A stretch of DNA of 64,000 nt from Lysobacter sp. (GCA_013141175.1 JABFRN010000001.1:2675234-2739233); one strand, 5' to 3'; shown: positions 18,645 through 25,631, counted from the first letter of the stretch. Numbers and translations: made by a program. The notes: generated from the letters alone by a model not told the origin.

Positions 18645-18835
18645 ATGACCCGCTCCGCTACACCTTCGACGATGCTCGTCGCCAACAGCTCCGCGACGGT
18701 GTCGCATTGAGTACGTCCGCCAAAGTGGCGTGGTTCGAGGAAATGGTCGCGCTGGTCGTACGCTTTGGTGCGCGGGATCGGCATGCGGATCGTCTTGAGA
18801 GATCTGTCATTGACGAAACAGATTCTGCGCCCTGA
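18641..18835 (+). CDS. Small partner of the nucleotidyltransferase (candidate antitoxin)
   Basis: A 64-residue protein (begins MNDPLRYTFDDARRQQLRDG) translationally coupled to the preceding nucleotidyltransferase by an ATGA overlap. The N-terminal part is predicted helical and rich in Arg/Asp/Gln, and a short aromatic helix (KVAWFEEMVALV) follows. I know of no characterised homologue; the context suggests an accessory or neutralising partner of the NTase. A second, broken copy of the beginning of this gene, together with the end of an NTase gene, lies at 21452-21560, so the pair has been present twice here. Confidence 0.55.
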   Translation: MNDPLRYTFDDARRQQLRDGVALSTSAKVAWFEEMVALVVRFGARDRHADRLERSVIDETDSAP

Positions 18836-18918
18836 TGAAAACCATGAAGACCTACTCGCTCGGTCAGATCAGCCATGCGCTGTATGACGTGGGTGGGGAG
18901 TATTGCAGGAATAAGTGA
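18833..18918 (+). pseudogene. Duplicated 3' end of icmF
   Basis: An 86-bp copy of icmF positions 18022-18107, including its stop codon. It encodes the same tail ([16 protein letters not shown] followed by CRNK instead of RRNM). About ten positions differ, several silently. It has no start or upstream coding part. The pair of copies brackets the 0.73-kb nucleotidyltransferase insert, like the two junctions of an element that entered at the icmF 3' end and restored the gene terminus. Confidence 0.85.
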
Positions 18919-18987
18919 CGTTTACTCCCTCCCCTGCGCGCGGGGGTGTGGTAACAGCAGCGATGCACGATTTCCGAGGATGGATGG

Positions 18988-19554
18988 ATGAGCGATCACC
19001 AGCGGCAACACACGGATGCGTGGCGGTACGGATGCAGCGATCAGAAGTCGCAATGCCCCAACCTGTGGCGACATGCGCTTGCGATGCTGCTGCTGGCTTG
19101 TGCACTGGCCGGTTGCCGCGCGTTGCCCGCAGCCGAGCGTGGTCCACCCGCTGACGCTTTGCTTGACCAGATATGGCCGGAGCTCCCTCGCACCAATCAG
19201 GTATTGAGCAAACAAGATCAGGCGTACGCAGAAGCGGCCTTGGCCCACTTGCTGGAGACCTATCTGCATCGGGAATACGAAGTGGTCGACCAGCGGTTCT
19301 TCTGGAATCAGCCGCACAGGCATTCCTGGTCGGCGCTGGGCAAGAGTCATGGCAGTCTCATCCAGAACAATTGGGGCGGCGTGCTGGTCGATCAGGACTG
19401 GAGCGAGCCGGGTTTCGACCAGGTCGCGTTGTGGAAAGTGGTGATCGCAGGAAAGACGCACTATTTCGCGGTCGCGATGACCGACCAGCCGGTTTCCGGC
19501 GCTGGCGACCGCTATCTGATCGGCCGTTTCGAGCTGAAGAAATCGATGAAGTGA
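18988..19554 (+). CDS. Candidate immunity lipoprotein for the calpain-like effector
   Basis: A 188-residue protein with a lipoprotein signal: hydrophobic LAMLLLACALAGC with lipobox L40-A41-G42-C43, preceded by an unusually long polar N-region. The mature part is soluble, contains several Trp/Tyr-rich strands and ends in YLIGRFELKK. It lies immediately upstream of the T4SS effector gene on the same strand. Immunity proteins of the Xanthomonadales T4SS are commonly periplasmic lipoproteins encoded next to their toxin, so it probably blocks the effector in the periplasm. The first 15 codons resemble the first codons of the effector gene, suggesting the 5' end was borrowed; M33 would be too short a start for a signal peptide. 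Confidence 0.65.
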   Translation: MSDHQRQHTDAWRYGCSDQKSQCPNLWRHALAMLLLACALAGCRALPAAERGPPADALLDQIWPELPRTNQVLSKQDQAYAEAALAHLLETYLHREYEVVDQRFFWNQPHRHSWSALGKSHGSLIQNNWGGVLVDQDWSEPGFDQVALWKVVIAGKTHYFAVAMTDQPVSGAGDRYLIGRFELKKSMK

Positions 19555-19634
19555 TGGCGCAACAGGAGGCTCTGGAACCCGCAACGCGGCAGCGTTCCTG
19601 GGGAGAGATGTCTGAACTATTGGACAAGGATTGA
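19554..19634 (+). CDS. Possible 26-residue peptide between immunity and effector genes
   Basis: An ATG that shares its A with the stop of the immunity gene (TGATG at 19552-19556) opens a 26-codon frame, MAQQEALEPATRQRSWGEMS and six more residues, ending three bases before the effector ATG. The overlap would allow re-initiation by terminating ribosomes. The peptide is acidic/polar with no recognised motif. It may be a coupling ORF or chance. Confidence 0.25.
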   Translation: MAQQEALEPATRQRSWGEMSELLDKD

Positions 19635-19637
19635 GCG

Positions 19638-21275
19638 ATGAGCGATCAGGACCGCGAGAGGCAATACACCGATGCGCGACTGTACGGGCCCGGTGGCCAG
19701 CCACAGCCTGCGGACATCCGGCAAGACAGCTATTACGATTGTTATCTGCTGGCGCCGATGGGAGCGCTTGTCTCCCAGCAACCCGATCGCATCCACGATG
19801 CGATCCGCTATCAGCCCGATCCGAACACTCCCAATGCCGGCGTGTTTTCAGTGACCATGCACCACCCGACTCGCGGAGTGCAGCAAATCGAGGTGAGTCA
19901 GGCCGATGTGGATTACAACATCCGTAGGCATGGCGGCAGCACGGCGGACAATCACGATGGCGGTCCGATCTGGCCTGCGGTGATGGAGGCGGCCTTCGCG
20001 AAGATGCATGACCCGCACCCGGAAAACGACGATCGCGGCGAGGCATACAGGGTCGTCGCCAGACAGAGCGGCGGCGGTTCGCTCAGCGACGGCATGTTCG
20101 CGCTGACAGGAGACGCCGGACAGAATCTGCGCATCGGCGAGCGCCCAACGTCAACGTCCACGCACGGGGCAACCGAAGAGCCGCCGCCTTACAGGGTTCC
20201 CAGCAGGGGTACTTTTGTCAGCGAGGAGGATGCCTATACCGGGATGCGCGTCGCGCTGGACAACAACCGCCCGGTGTCGTTGGCCACCATGGGCAAGGAA
20301 GTGAACGACGGTCTGATGGAGAGTCATGCCTACACCGTCACCGACATCCAGCAGCGCGACGGCCATACCTGGGTCACGTTGCGAAATCCCTATGCGCACA
20401 ATCAGCAGGATGGCGCCTCGGAGCGGGGAGACACCGCCAGCCCCACCACCATCGTGCGCCTCGATCAGATGGCGAGTTCCGGCGCATTGGGCGAGATCAA
20501 TATCGGACCGGCGCCCAGAGGGCAATCCCTCGACGGCATCCTGGTTGGCGAAGCCCGTCCCGATCGCATGCAGGGCGGCATCGGACAGGACACCTATCTC
20601 GTCGGCAGGAACGATACGGTCATGGACAGCGACGGCCACGGCGAACTGCGCTGGGGCGGGCGCGCGCTCACCGGCGGCGCGCGTGCCGAGGGCGATCCGC
20701 CCAACACCTACCGGAGTGCGGATGGCGAATACACCTACGCCCTCGCCGGCACCACGCTGACCGTCAGCAATCGCGCGGGGGAGTCGATGCAGGTCGAGCA
20801 GTACGCGCGCGGCGATCTGCGCCTGCGTCTTGAGGATCCGCCCGTGCGGACGCAGAACGAACCGCAGCAGGGCAACGGCGCGCTTGATCGACTCACGCCT
20901 CAGGACCGTGCCGTCTACGACCGGATGTTCACCGCCACGGAAGCGCAGTCGGGTGCTTACACGCAGGAACAGCGCGAGAACATCGCCGCCGCCGGGCTGG
21001 CGGAGTTCAAGCGCCGCGACGGCGTGGTGCAGCAGGCGCAGGACGTCGGCATCTACGGCGACCGGCTGTTCGCCACGTATTTTCCGAATGGGCAGGGCAA
21101 CGAACCGAATTTCCATGCCAATGTGCGATTGGACGAAGCTGCGAATACGCCTGCGCGGGAGAGTTTGCAGCAGGTGGAAGCGCTGACGCAGCAACATGCC
21201 ATTGTGCAGCCCGTACAGCAGATGGAGCCACAGCAGGGGCAGGGTGGGCCGGTGATGGGGGCGCGGGGGTTGTAG
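19638..21275 (+). CDS. Calpain-like cysteine protease T4SS effector with XVIPCD-type tail
   Basis: A 545-residue modular protein without signal peptide. Residues about 25-290 look like a calpain (peptidase family C2) core: DSYYDCYLLAPMGAL with nucleophile C35, ESHAYTVTDI with H230, and TLRNPYAHN with N250, the Cys-His-Asn order and local motifs of calpains. Residues about 305-400 hold one RTX-like repeat (MQGGIGQDTY) and a beta-rich segment. Residues about 418-515 (LTPQDRAVYDRM to TPARESLQQVEAL) and a Gln-rich tail match the layout of XVIPCD, the C-terminal signal recognised by VirD4 in the Xanthomonadales bacteria-killing T4SS. The toxin domain would act in a neighbour's periplasm. AAGGA precedes the ATG. 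The same C-terminal block occurs in the lysozyme effector at 39239. Confidence 0.75.
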   Translation: MSDQDRERQYTDARLYGPGGQPQPADIRQDSYYDCYLLAPMGALVSQQPDRIHDAIRYQPDPNTPNAGVFSVTMHHPTRGVQQIEVSQADVDYNIRRHGGSTADNHDGGPIWPAVMEAAFAKMHDPHPENDDRGEAYRVVARQSGGGSLSDGMFALTGDAGQNLRIGERPTSTSTHGATEEPPPYRVPSRGTFVSEEDAYTGMRVALDNNRPVSLATMGKEVNDGLMESHAYTVTDIQQRDGHTWVTLRNPYAHNQQDGASERGDTASPTTIVRLDQMASSGALGEINIGPAPRGQSLDGILVGEARPDRMQGGIGQDTYLVGRNDTVMDSDGHGELRWGGRALTGGARAEGDPPNTYRSADGEYTYALAGTTLTVSNRAGESMQVEQYARGDLRLRLEDPPVRTQNEPQQGNGALDRLTPQDRAVYDRMFTATEAQSGAYTQEQRENIAAAGLAEFKRRDGVVQQAQDVGIYGDRLFATYFPNGQGNEPNFHANVRLDEAANTPARESLQQVEALTQQHAIVQPVQQMEPQQGQGGPVMGARGL

Positions 21276-21368
21276 GATGTTTGGGATGTTCGATTGGGGC
21301 CGACTACGATCAGTGCAGCACAATGGGTCAAGTGTTCAAGCGCTGCGCTTGCCGCGACTAAGTTGTTG

Positions 21369-21394
21369 AAAATGTACTCTGGCCCTGTTTTCGG
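21369..21394 (-). repeat. RAYT-type repeat, inverted copy 1
   Basis: Read on the minus strand it is GAAAACAGGGCCAGAGTACA followed by TTTT. It matches, in inverted orientation, the copy at 24642 and the second left copy at 21632. Repeats with the GGGGTCAGAGT core are widespread in gammaproteobacteria next to REP-associated tyrosine transposases. None is encoded in this window. Confidence 0.65.
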
Positions 21395-21451
21395 TGCCGG
21401 GTCGCTGACCCAGCCTACGTGCTGCTTCACCTGACAGCTTGACGATAGCGA

Positions 21452-21560
21452 GGGCATGCGCCAGATTGCGGACAAGGCCGGACACACGCGAGGCATGTCG
21501 TGAATGATCTGTTGCGTTATGCCTTCGAGGATGTGCGCCGTCGGCAGCATTGCGATGCTT
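21452..21560 (+). pseudogene. Relic of the nucleotidyltransferase 3' end and its small partner
   Basis: The sequence ATGCGCCAGATTGCGGACAA then a stop/start overlap (TCGTGAATGAT) parallels 18598-18665, the end of the intact nucleotidyltransferase gene and the start of its partner. The partner-like frame begins MNDLLRYAFEDVRRRQ, against MNDPLRYTFDDARRQQ in the intact gene. It loses similarity after about 18 codons, where a palindromic repeat intervenes. The upstream NTase body is missing. It indicates a second, decayed copy of the module on the other side of the calpain effector locus. Confidence 0.7.
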
Positions 21561-21587
21561 TTGTAGGAGCGACGGAAGTCGCGACTG
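21560..21587. repeat. GTAGGAGCGAC-type palindromic repeat (single)
   Basis: TTGTAGGAGCGACGGAAGTC followed by GCGACTGA forms an imperfect hairpin (AGCGAC / GTCGCG). This is the half-palindrome family common in intergenic regions of Pseudomonas and Xanthomonadaceae. It breaks the relic of the small partner gene. Confidence 0.6.
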
Positions 21588-21631
21588 AACTATCAGACGT
21601 TGTGGGCCTTCGGAAAGCCGCCTCGGGTGGG

Positions 21632-21657
21632 AAACTACACTGTGCCCCTGGTTTTTT
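21632..21657 (-). repeat. RAYT-type repeat, inverted copy 2
   Basis: On the minus strand it reads AAAAAACCAGGGGCACAGTG followed by TAGTTT, a degenerate version of the copy at 24642 in opposite orientation. It lies about 85 bp upstream of the helicase operon. Confidence 0.55.
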
Positions 21658-21743
21658 GCGAGTTGGAAGAGAATCTAGTCCTCAATGCCTGATATTTTGA
21701 TGAGTTGTTGTGCTACATGTGCAAGAAAAGGAGCATGTGAGAT

Positions 21744-22517
21744 ATGTTCTCAATGGAGGCTCTAGATGACCCTGTTTGGAATATGTATACCGGCGTAGCG
21801 CCCAGCGACATCCTACAGCAGGGTGATCTGATAAAATTTTCAAAAGAAGGTGTAATTGATCGCTACGGAATAGTTGTCACGGCAGATTGTGATCTCGATA
21901 AGCGGAAGCATTCTCGCCTGGTGACTTTGGTGCCGCTTCTGTCTGTTGAGGATGTGATTTGTCAGTGCCTTTCCTTTGATGCTTTCGAGCACTATTCGTC
22001 GAAGCTCAAGGATTTTTGTAGGATTTCTCTGGGCATTGATGTTTCGCCAACTGATGGTCAGTTTTTGCCCAAGGTCAGGCTTAGGTTGATGGCAAATGAT
22101 ATTGCGGATGAAAACGCGAAGCTTGCGGCAAAAATTATTGTTCATGCGCCCTTTGAGATGACGGTTTCACGGCTCAGGTCTATTTTGGACGCGGCGGGTG
22201 TGGATTGGCCAAAAGTAATTGACCGGCTCCGTAATCAGATAAAGACGCGTGGAGATCTGTTATTGCTTTCAAGGCCGCCGCTCACTATGACTGACGCTCA
22301 AATTGCATGGTTGAGGCCAATGTGGCAAGAGCAAGTGTCATCTATCGCGCTTCGCACTTCTGAGTCCGCATCACGGACGGGGTTGCGCGTTGCACAGCTA
22401 AATTCTCCGTTTAGATATCGTTTGACGCAGATGCTTGGGCAGGTTTTTTCTGATATCGGGCTGCCCAATTTTTCCGTTTCTTCCGTCGAAGATGTTTTAA
22501 CAAGGCTGAGTACTTAG
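21744..22517 (+). CDS. Unknown protein, first gene of an AT-rich helicase unit (candidate defence)
   Basis: A 257-residue soluble protein with no family I can name. The N-terminal 70 residues look beta-rich and contain QQGDLIKFSKEG and YGIVVTADCDLDKRKHSR. A strand ending in a T/S-x-C-D-L motif is something I associate with poorly characterised proteins of bacterial defence loci, but I cannot verify that here. The rest is mainly helical. Codon use is AT-rich and quite unlike the neighbours, suggesting recent transfer. It is separated from the downstream SF1 helicase by 2 bp, so the two are one transcription unit. AAGGAG upstream supports the ATG at 21744; an internal Met (MEALDDP) is the alternative. 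Confidence 0.6.
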   Translation: MFSMEALDDPVWNMYTGVAPSDILQQGDLIKFSKEGVIDRYGIVVTADCDLDKRKHSRLVTLVPLLSVEDVICQCLSFDAFEHYSSKLKDFCRISLGIDVSPTDGQFLPKVRLRLMANDIADENAKLAAKIIVHAPFEMTVSRLRSILDAAGVDWPKVIDRLRNQIKTRGDLLLLSRPPLTMTDAQIAWLRPMWQEQVSSIALRTSESASRTGLRVAQLNSPFRYRLTQMLGQVFSDIGLPNFSVSSVEDVLTRLST

Positions 22518-22519
22518 AA

Positions 22520-24631
22520 ATGGAAAAATTTATACTTCTGAGTGAGAGCGCAATTCAAGTAATCGTCAGCGGCAGGAATGCGAAGCAAAAAGTTTCCGCC
22601 TTGTCAGTCTCTGGTCTTCGTTCGGCTGCCTTGGAGCCCGATCTCCGGGCATTTGCAACGGGTCGCGAACGTGCAGAAGAATTCCGAGCGCTTGTCGATG
22701 TCGCGGCATTAGAATCGCTAAATGGAGATCCCGATACGATCTATACGCGAATCGGGCGTGTTCTAAAGGCCGCTGCTATGCCTCCTGTGCATCTGCCTCG
22801 TAGCTGGGCTGAGTTCCACCACAAGAATCGACTTGCTTTCTTTGCGGTGGGGGAAGATGAGGGTAGTCAACGGTGGCTGACGGAGATTGATGGTAGCGCC
22901 AAGGTTGTTAGATTTCTTGGTCTAACTGACAAAAAGCGCCAGAAAGATCTCGCTGAGTGGGTGCCTCCTAGTACACCTAGCGCTGCATCGTATCAAGAGT
23001 GGGCAGATACGGTTACTGCCGAAGTAGTAAAGGAGGCTATAGATAAAAGCTTCTCAGAGCAGTTTGACTTGAAAACAATTGGCAGCGAAGCTGTCGTACA
23101 GGGCTACTCATACGAATACTGGTTGAAGTTGCTAAAGAATGAGCAAGCTCAAATAGTTAATAGTCCACTCGACTCTTCAATTCGCGTCATCGGGCCGGCG
23201 GGCAGTGGTAAGACGTTAACACTGTGCATGCGTGCAATTCGTCTTTCACGTGATGAGAGTGTAATTGGTGGGCGAAAGAAGATACTAATCGCAACGCATA
23301 GTTGGGCGATGGCCGAGCGGATAGACGGGGTGCTCATGTCGCTGAATGGCGGCCATGCTGTGCAGTCTATTTCTGTTCTTCCTCTCCAGTACGTTCTTCA
23401 ATCACATGCAGGTAATGTGGGGCAAATAGCTGGCTCCGTACTAGGTGAAGATAGTGCTGATGGTCAGCGCCGAGTGATGGAACTGCTTGATCGGTTCTTG
23501 GCGGAGTCGGCCGCTAAACTCAGCGCTTCAGCGCGCATCACCCTCTCGCCTCACATTTTACGGGGCCTGGAAGGAGATCAGGGTTCGCATGCCCGGAATG
23601 AGCTTGTGCTTGACCTATATGAAGAGGTTGTCGGCGTTTTGTCCCCGCAAGGAATTCTCACGGGGGATAGTGACAAGGTTGCTGAGTACCTATCTGCCAA
23701 GCGAGAGGATTCTTTGCCTCCTTTTTTCACGCGCTCAGATCGTGAGCTTTGTTTGCGTGTATCCGAACGGCTAATGGAGCAGTTGGTTGATCTTGGTGTT
23801 ATTACTACCGATCAGTTGGTGCTCGATTGTATTCGCGTTTTTGAAACATTTACATGGAACGTCAAGCGAGAAACAGAAGGCTATGACTTTATTCTAATTG
23901 ATGAGCTCCAGCTCTTTGATGCTCAAGAGCGCATGGCGATCTCGTTGCTTTCCCGTGCAAAGCCGGGGATGGTATTTCTCTCCGTTGAGGATCCTTCTCA
24001 AGGAATGTTTTCTACGGTTAATGAGCGGTCTGAGGCTTTGCGTGCGCGAAGCGATGTGTATCTCGAAGAGACGCATCGATTTAGGGCGGGATTGTTCGAG
24101 TTCATTAGCTACTTGTATTCTCGGTTTCCTCTGAATGCTACAGCTATTAAGGTCTCAAGGGCTGAAGCAAGGTCTCGTAAGCCGCATATCGTCCAGCTAA
24201 CCGGGAAGGAGGCTATTGCGCAGTTTTGCGTGGGCAGGGCGCGGGAGGTTGATTCTGCGAAGGAAAAAGGGCGCAGGCTTTGCGTAGTATGCATATCACC
24301 TTTGGAGGACGCAGTTTTTGATGGGCTCAAGAGCGCTGGTTTCGCAGCAGTCAGGCTTGCAAGTTTTGATGATGTCGAGCTATTGAGTTACCAGCGGAAA
24401 ACTGCGATTGTTTCTTCTTGGCAGTTTATCGGCGGGACACAATTTACAGATGTCATACTAATCGTTTCAGGGTTGGCGCGGCCAGCAAATGCTCACGCCA
24501 AGTTGCGTGAACTCACTGCGATCTATTTGGGATCAAGTCGCGCCAGTTCTGCTTTGGATATTGTGTGTGATGGACGAATTCCTGATGTTCTTCAGGCGGC
24601 ACTGAAATCGAAAATTGCCACGAAGTTGTAG
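22520..24631 (+). CDS. SF1 (UvrD/Rep-like) helicase, second gene of candidate defence unit
   Basis: A 703-residue protein. After a roughly 200-residue N-terminal region of unknown fold come the superfamily 1 helicase motifs in order: Walker A VIGPAGSGKTLTLC (near 225), Walker B FILIDELQLFD (near 458), motif III SVEDPSQGMF, an Arg-finger-like EETHRFRAG, motif V GGTQFTDVILIVSG and motif VI IYLGSSRASSAL (near 680). All ATPase motifs look intact, so it should be an active DNA or RNA translocase. Its AT-rich composition, the tight pairing with an unknown partner, and flanking inverted repeats fit a mobile antiphage module, as in Gabija or AbpAB where a helicase is paired with another protein. The partner is not an OLD nuclease, so it is not Gabija. 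Confidence 0.72.
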   Translation: MEKFILLSESAIQVIVSGRNAKQKVSALSVSGLRSAALEPDLRAFATGRERAEEFRALVDVAALESLNGDPDTIYTRIGRVLKAAAMPPVHLPRSWAEFHHKNRLAFFAVGEDEGSQRWLTEIDGSAKVVRFLGLTDKKRQKDLAEWVPPSTPSAASYQEWADTVTAEVVKEAIDKSFSEQFDLKTIGSEAVVQGYSYEYWLKLLKNEQAQIVNSPLDSSIRVIGPAGSGKTLTLCMRAIRLSRDESVIGGRKKILIATHSWAMAERIDGVLMSLNGGHAVQSISVLPLQYVLQSHAGNVGQIAGSVLGEDSADGQRRVMELLDRFLAESAAKLSASARITLSPHILRGLEGDQGSHARNELVLDLYEEVVGVLSPQGILTGDSDKVAEYLSAKREDSLPPFFTRSDRELCLRVSERLMEQLVDLGVITTDQLVLDCIRVFETFTWNVKRETEGYDFILIDELQLFDAQERMAISLLSRAKPGMVFLSVEDPSQGMFSTVNERSEALRARSDVYLEETHRFRAGLFEFISYLYSRFPLNATAIKVSRAEARSRKPHIVQLTGKEAIAQFCVGRAREVDSAKEKGRRLCVVCISPLEDAVFDGLKSAGFAAVRLASFDDVELLSYQRKTAIVSSWQFIGGTQFTDVILIVSGLARPANAHAKLRELTAIYLGSSRASSALDIVCDGRIPDVLQAALKSKIATKL

Positions 24632-24641
24632 CCTGCACGAA

Positions 24642-24668
24642 GAAAAACAGGGGTCAGAGTGCACTTTA
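24642..24668 (+). repeat. RAYT-type repeat, right copy
   Basis: GAAAAACAGGGGTCAGAGTG followed by CACTTTA. It begins 11 bp after the helicase stop and is inverted relative to two copies left of the operon (21369 and 21632), so the two-gene unit sits between inverted repeats. Confidence 0.7.
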
Positions 24669-24697
24669 CCTTGAGCGTGTCTGACTTTTTCAGAAAG

Positions 24698-24826
24698 TAA
24701 GTAGGCCCCCTGGCCCACCACTGAATGATCCGAGCCGTGTCCGATGCATCGCCCCGTGATTACATTTAGATGCATTGGATTTCATCGCGAGGGAGCGCGA
24801 TGGTGGGCCAGGGCCCACCCTACGAT
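24698..24826. repeat. Palindromic repeat doublet, GGGCCC-core variant
   Basis: Left half 24698-24724 (GTAGGCCCCCTGGCCCACCA) and right half 24799-24826 (TGGTGGGCCAGGGCCCACCC, then TACGA) in inverted orientation, about 75 bp apart. It belongs to the same doublet family as 45131 and shares its outer ends with the doublets at 26001, 44371, 44691 and 47706. Confidence 0.7.
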
Positions 24827-24953
24827 GCTACGGTGGGCTGGCCGGATTTCACGCGGTAATGCGTTTTTTGCCGGTACGAGCGCGCTGCCGGAGCCGCTTC
24901 ATGCAAAGGAACGTCTTCGTCTCGAAGACACAGGGAATGAGGAAGCGTTGCGC

Positions 24954-25553
24954 ATGGCGAGTATCACGCTGATCAACAATACCCGTGAGATGGTGCGTCT
25001 GGCGCTGTTCAAGACGCCGGTGCTGAATCCCGATCTGGCCCCCATCGCCTGGAGGATCGCGTCACCGCCTCCGGGTGGTTCGACGAAGGTGATCCTTCCT
25101 TCGGATTTCACCGTGCAGGCCCACTATTCCGGCGATCCGTCCAACCCTGCCCATCTGGAAAATACGACGGTGCCTGTCGCCTTCTCCGAGACCACTGCCG
25201 GATTCTCGATCGACAGCATCAATCCGCAGGCGACTCGCGCGGTCATTCGCCAGGTGTCCACGGATCTGGCGATGAACGCGGTGCGCGTCGTCAACAACTT
25301 TCCGATCCGTGTCGAAGTATCGATCCGCATGGGTGACGATCCGATCCACGAGCCCCGGATTGTCTGGCCCGGAGGTGTTCTGATGGAGGACTTCCGCGGC
25401 CCGATCCATGTCGCGGTCGTGTCGCAGTTCACGATGCAGGGCATGAGGCTTTTGCAGGAGGAATTCAGCCTGACCCGGACCGAGGCGATCGCGGGCGGGA
25501 GGCTGCAGGTCACGGGATCGCAGTGGGTGGGATACGCGCTGACGGCGCTCTAA
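24954..25553 (+). CDS. Uncharacterised protein, two-lobed beta-rich
   Basis: A 199-residue protein with no signal peptide or membrane segment. It appears to have two similar lobes: ITLINNTREMVRLALFK with PPPGGSTKVILPSDF, and later VRVVNNFPIRVEVSIRM with WPGGVLMEDFRGP. Both have the pattern strand, positive turn, strand, Gly/Pro loop, short hydrophobic strand. I do not recognise the family. I start it at ATG 24954 because GAGGAAG lies eight bases upstream and the preceding frame is repeat sequence. It stands alone between repeat doublets. Confidence 0.6.
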   Translation: MASITLINNTREMVRLALFKTPVLNPDLAPIAWRIASPPPGGSTKVILPSDFTVQAHYSGDPSNPAHLENTTVPVAFSETTAGFSIDSINPQATRAVIRQVSTDLAMNAVRVVNNFPIRVEVSIRMGDDPIHEPRIVWPGGVLMEDFRGPIHVAVVSQFTMQGMRLLQEEFSLTRTEAIAGGRLQVTGSQWVGYALTAL

Positions 25554-25631
25554 GCGGTCAACCCGCAGGGGTGTTTTAAATCACGGGTCATTGAGCCCGC
25601 CCCGAAGCGCAGCGGTTGTTATCATCGACGC

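Larger units (their letters stand above)
21276..21743. other. 468-bp gene-free stretch with remnants and repeats
   Basis: No intact gene. It holds an inverted RAYT-type repeat (21369), a relic of the nucleotidyltransferase/small-protein pair (21452-21560), a GTAGGAGCGA-type palindrome (21560) and another inverted RAYT-type repeat (21632). Base composition shifts from GC-rich to AT-rich across it. An AAGGAG ribosome site near 21727 belongs to the next gene. Confidence 0.7.
24632..24953. other. 322-bp gene-free stretch after the helicase
   Basis: Holds the RAYT-type repeat at 24642 and a palindromic doublet at 24698-24826. An open frame that covers part of it continues into the next gene, but the frame has no ribosome site and runs through repeat sequence, so I do not count it as coding. 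Confidence 0.6.

Noticed and set aside
21744-24631. Gabija-type defence system
   Set aside because: The helicase fits a GajB-like SF1 protein, but the partner has no OLD/TOPRIM or ABC ATPase motifs, so GajA is missing.
18108-25600. A prophage or integrative element with its own integrase
   Set aside because: No integrase, transposase, terminase or structural genes; only the duplicated icmF tail and repeats hint at past mobility.
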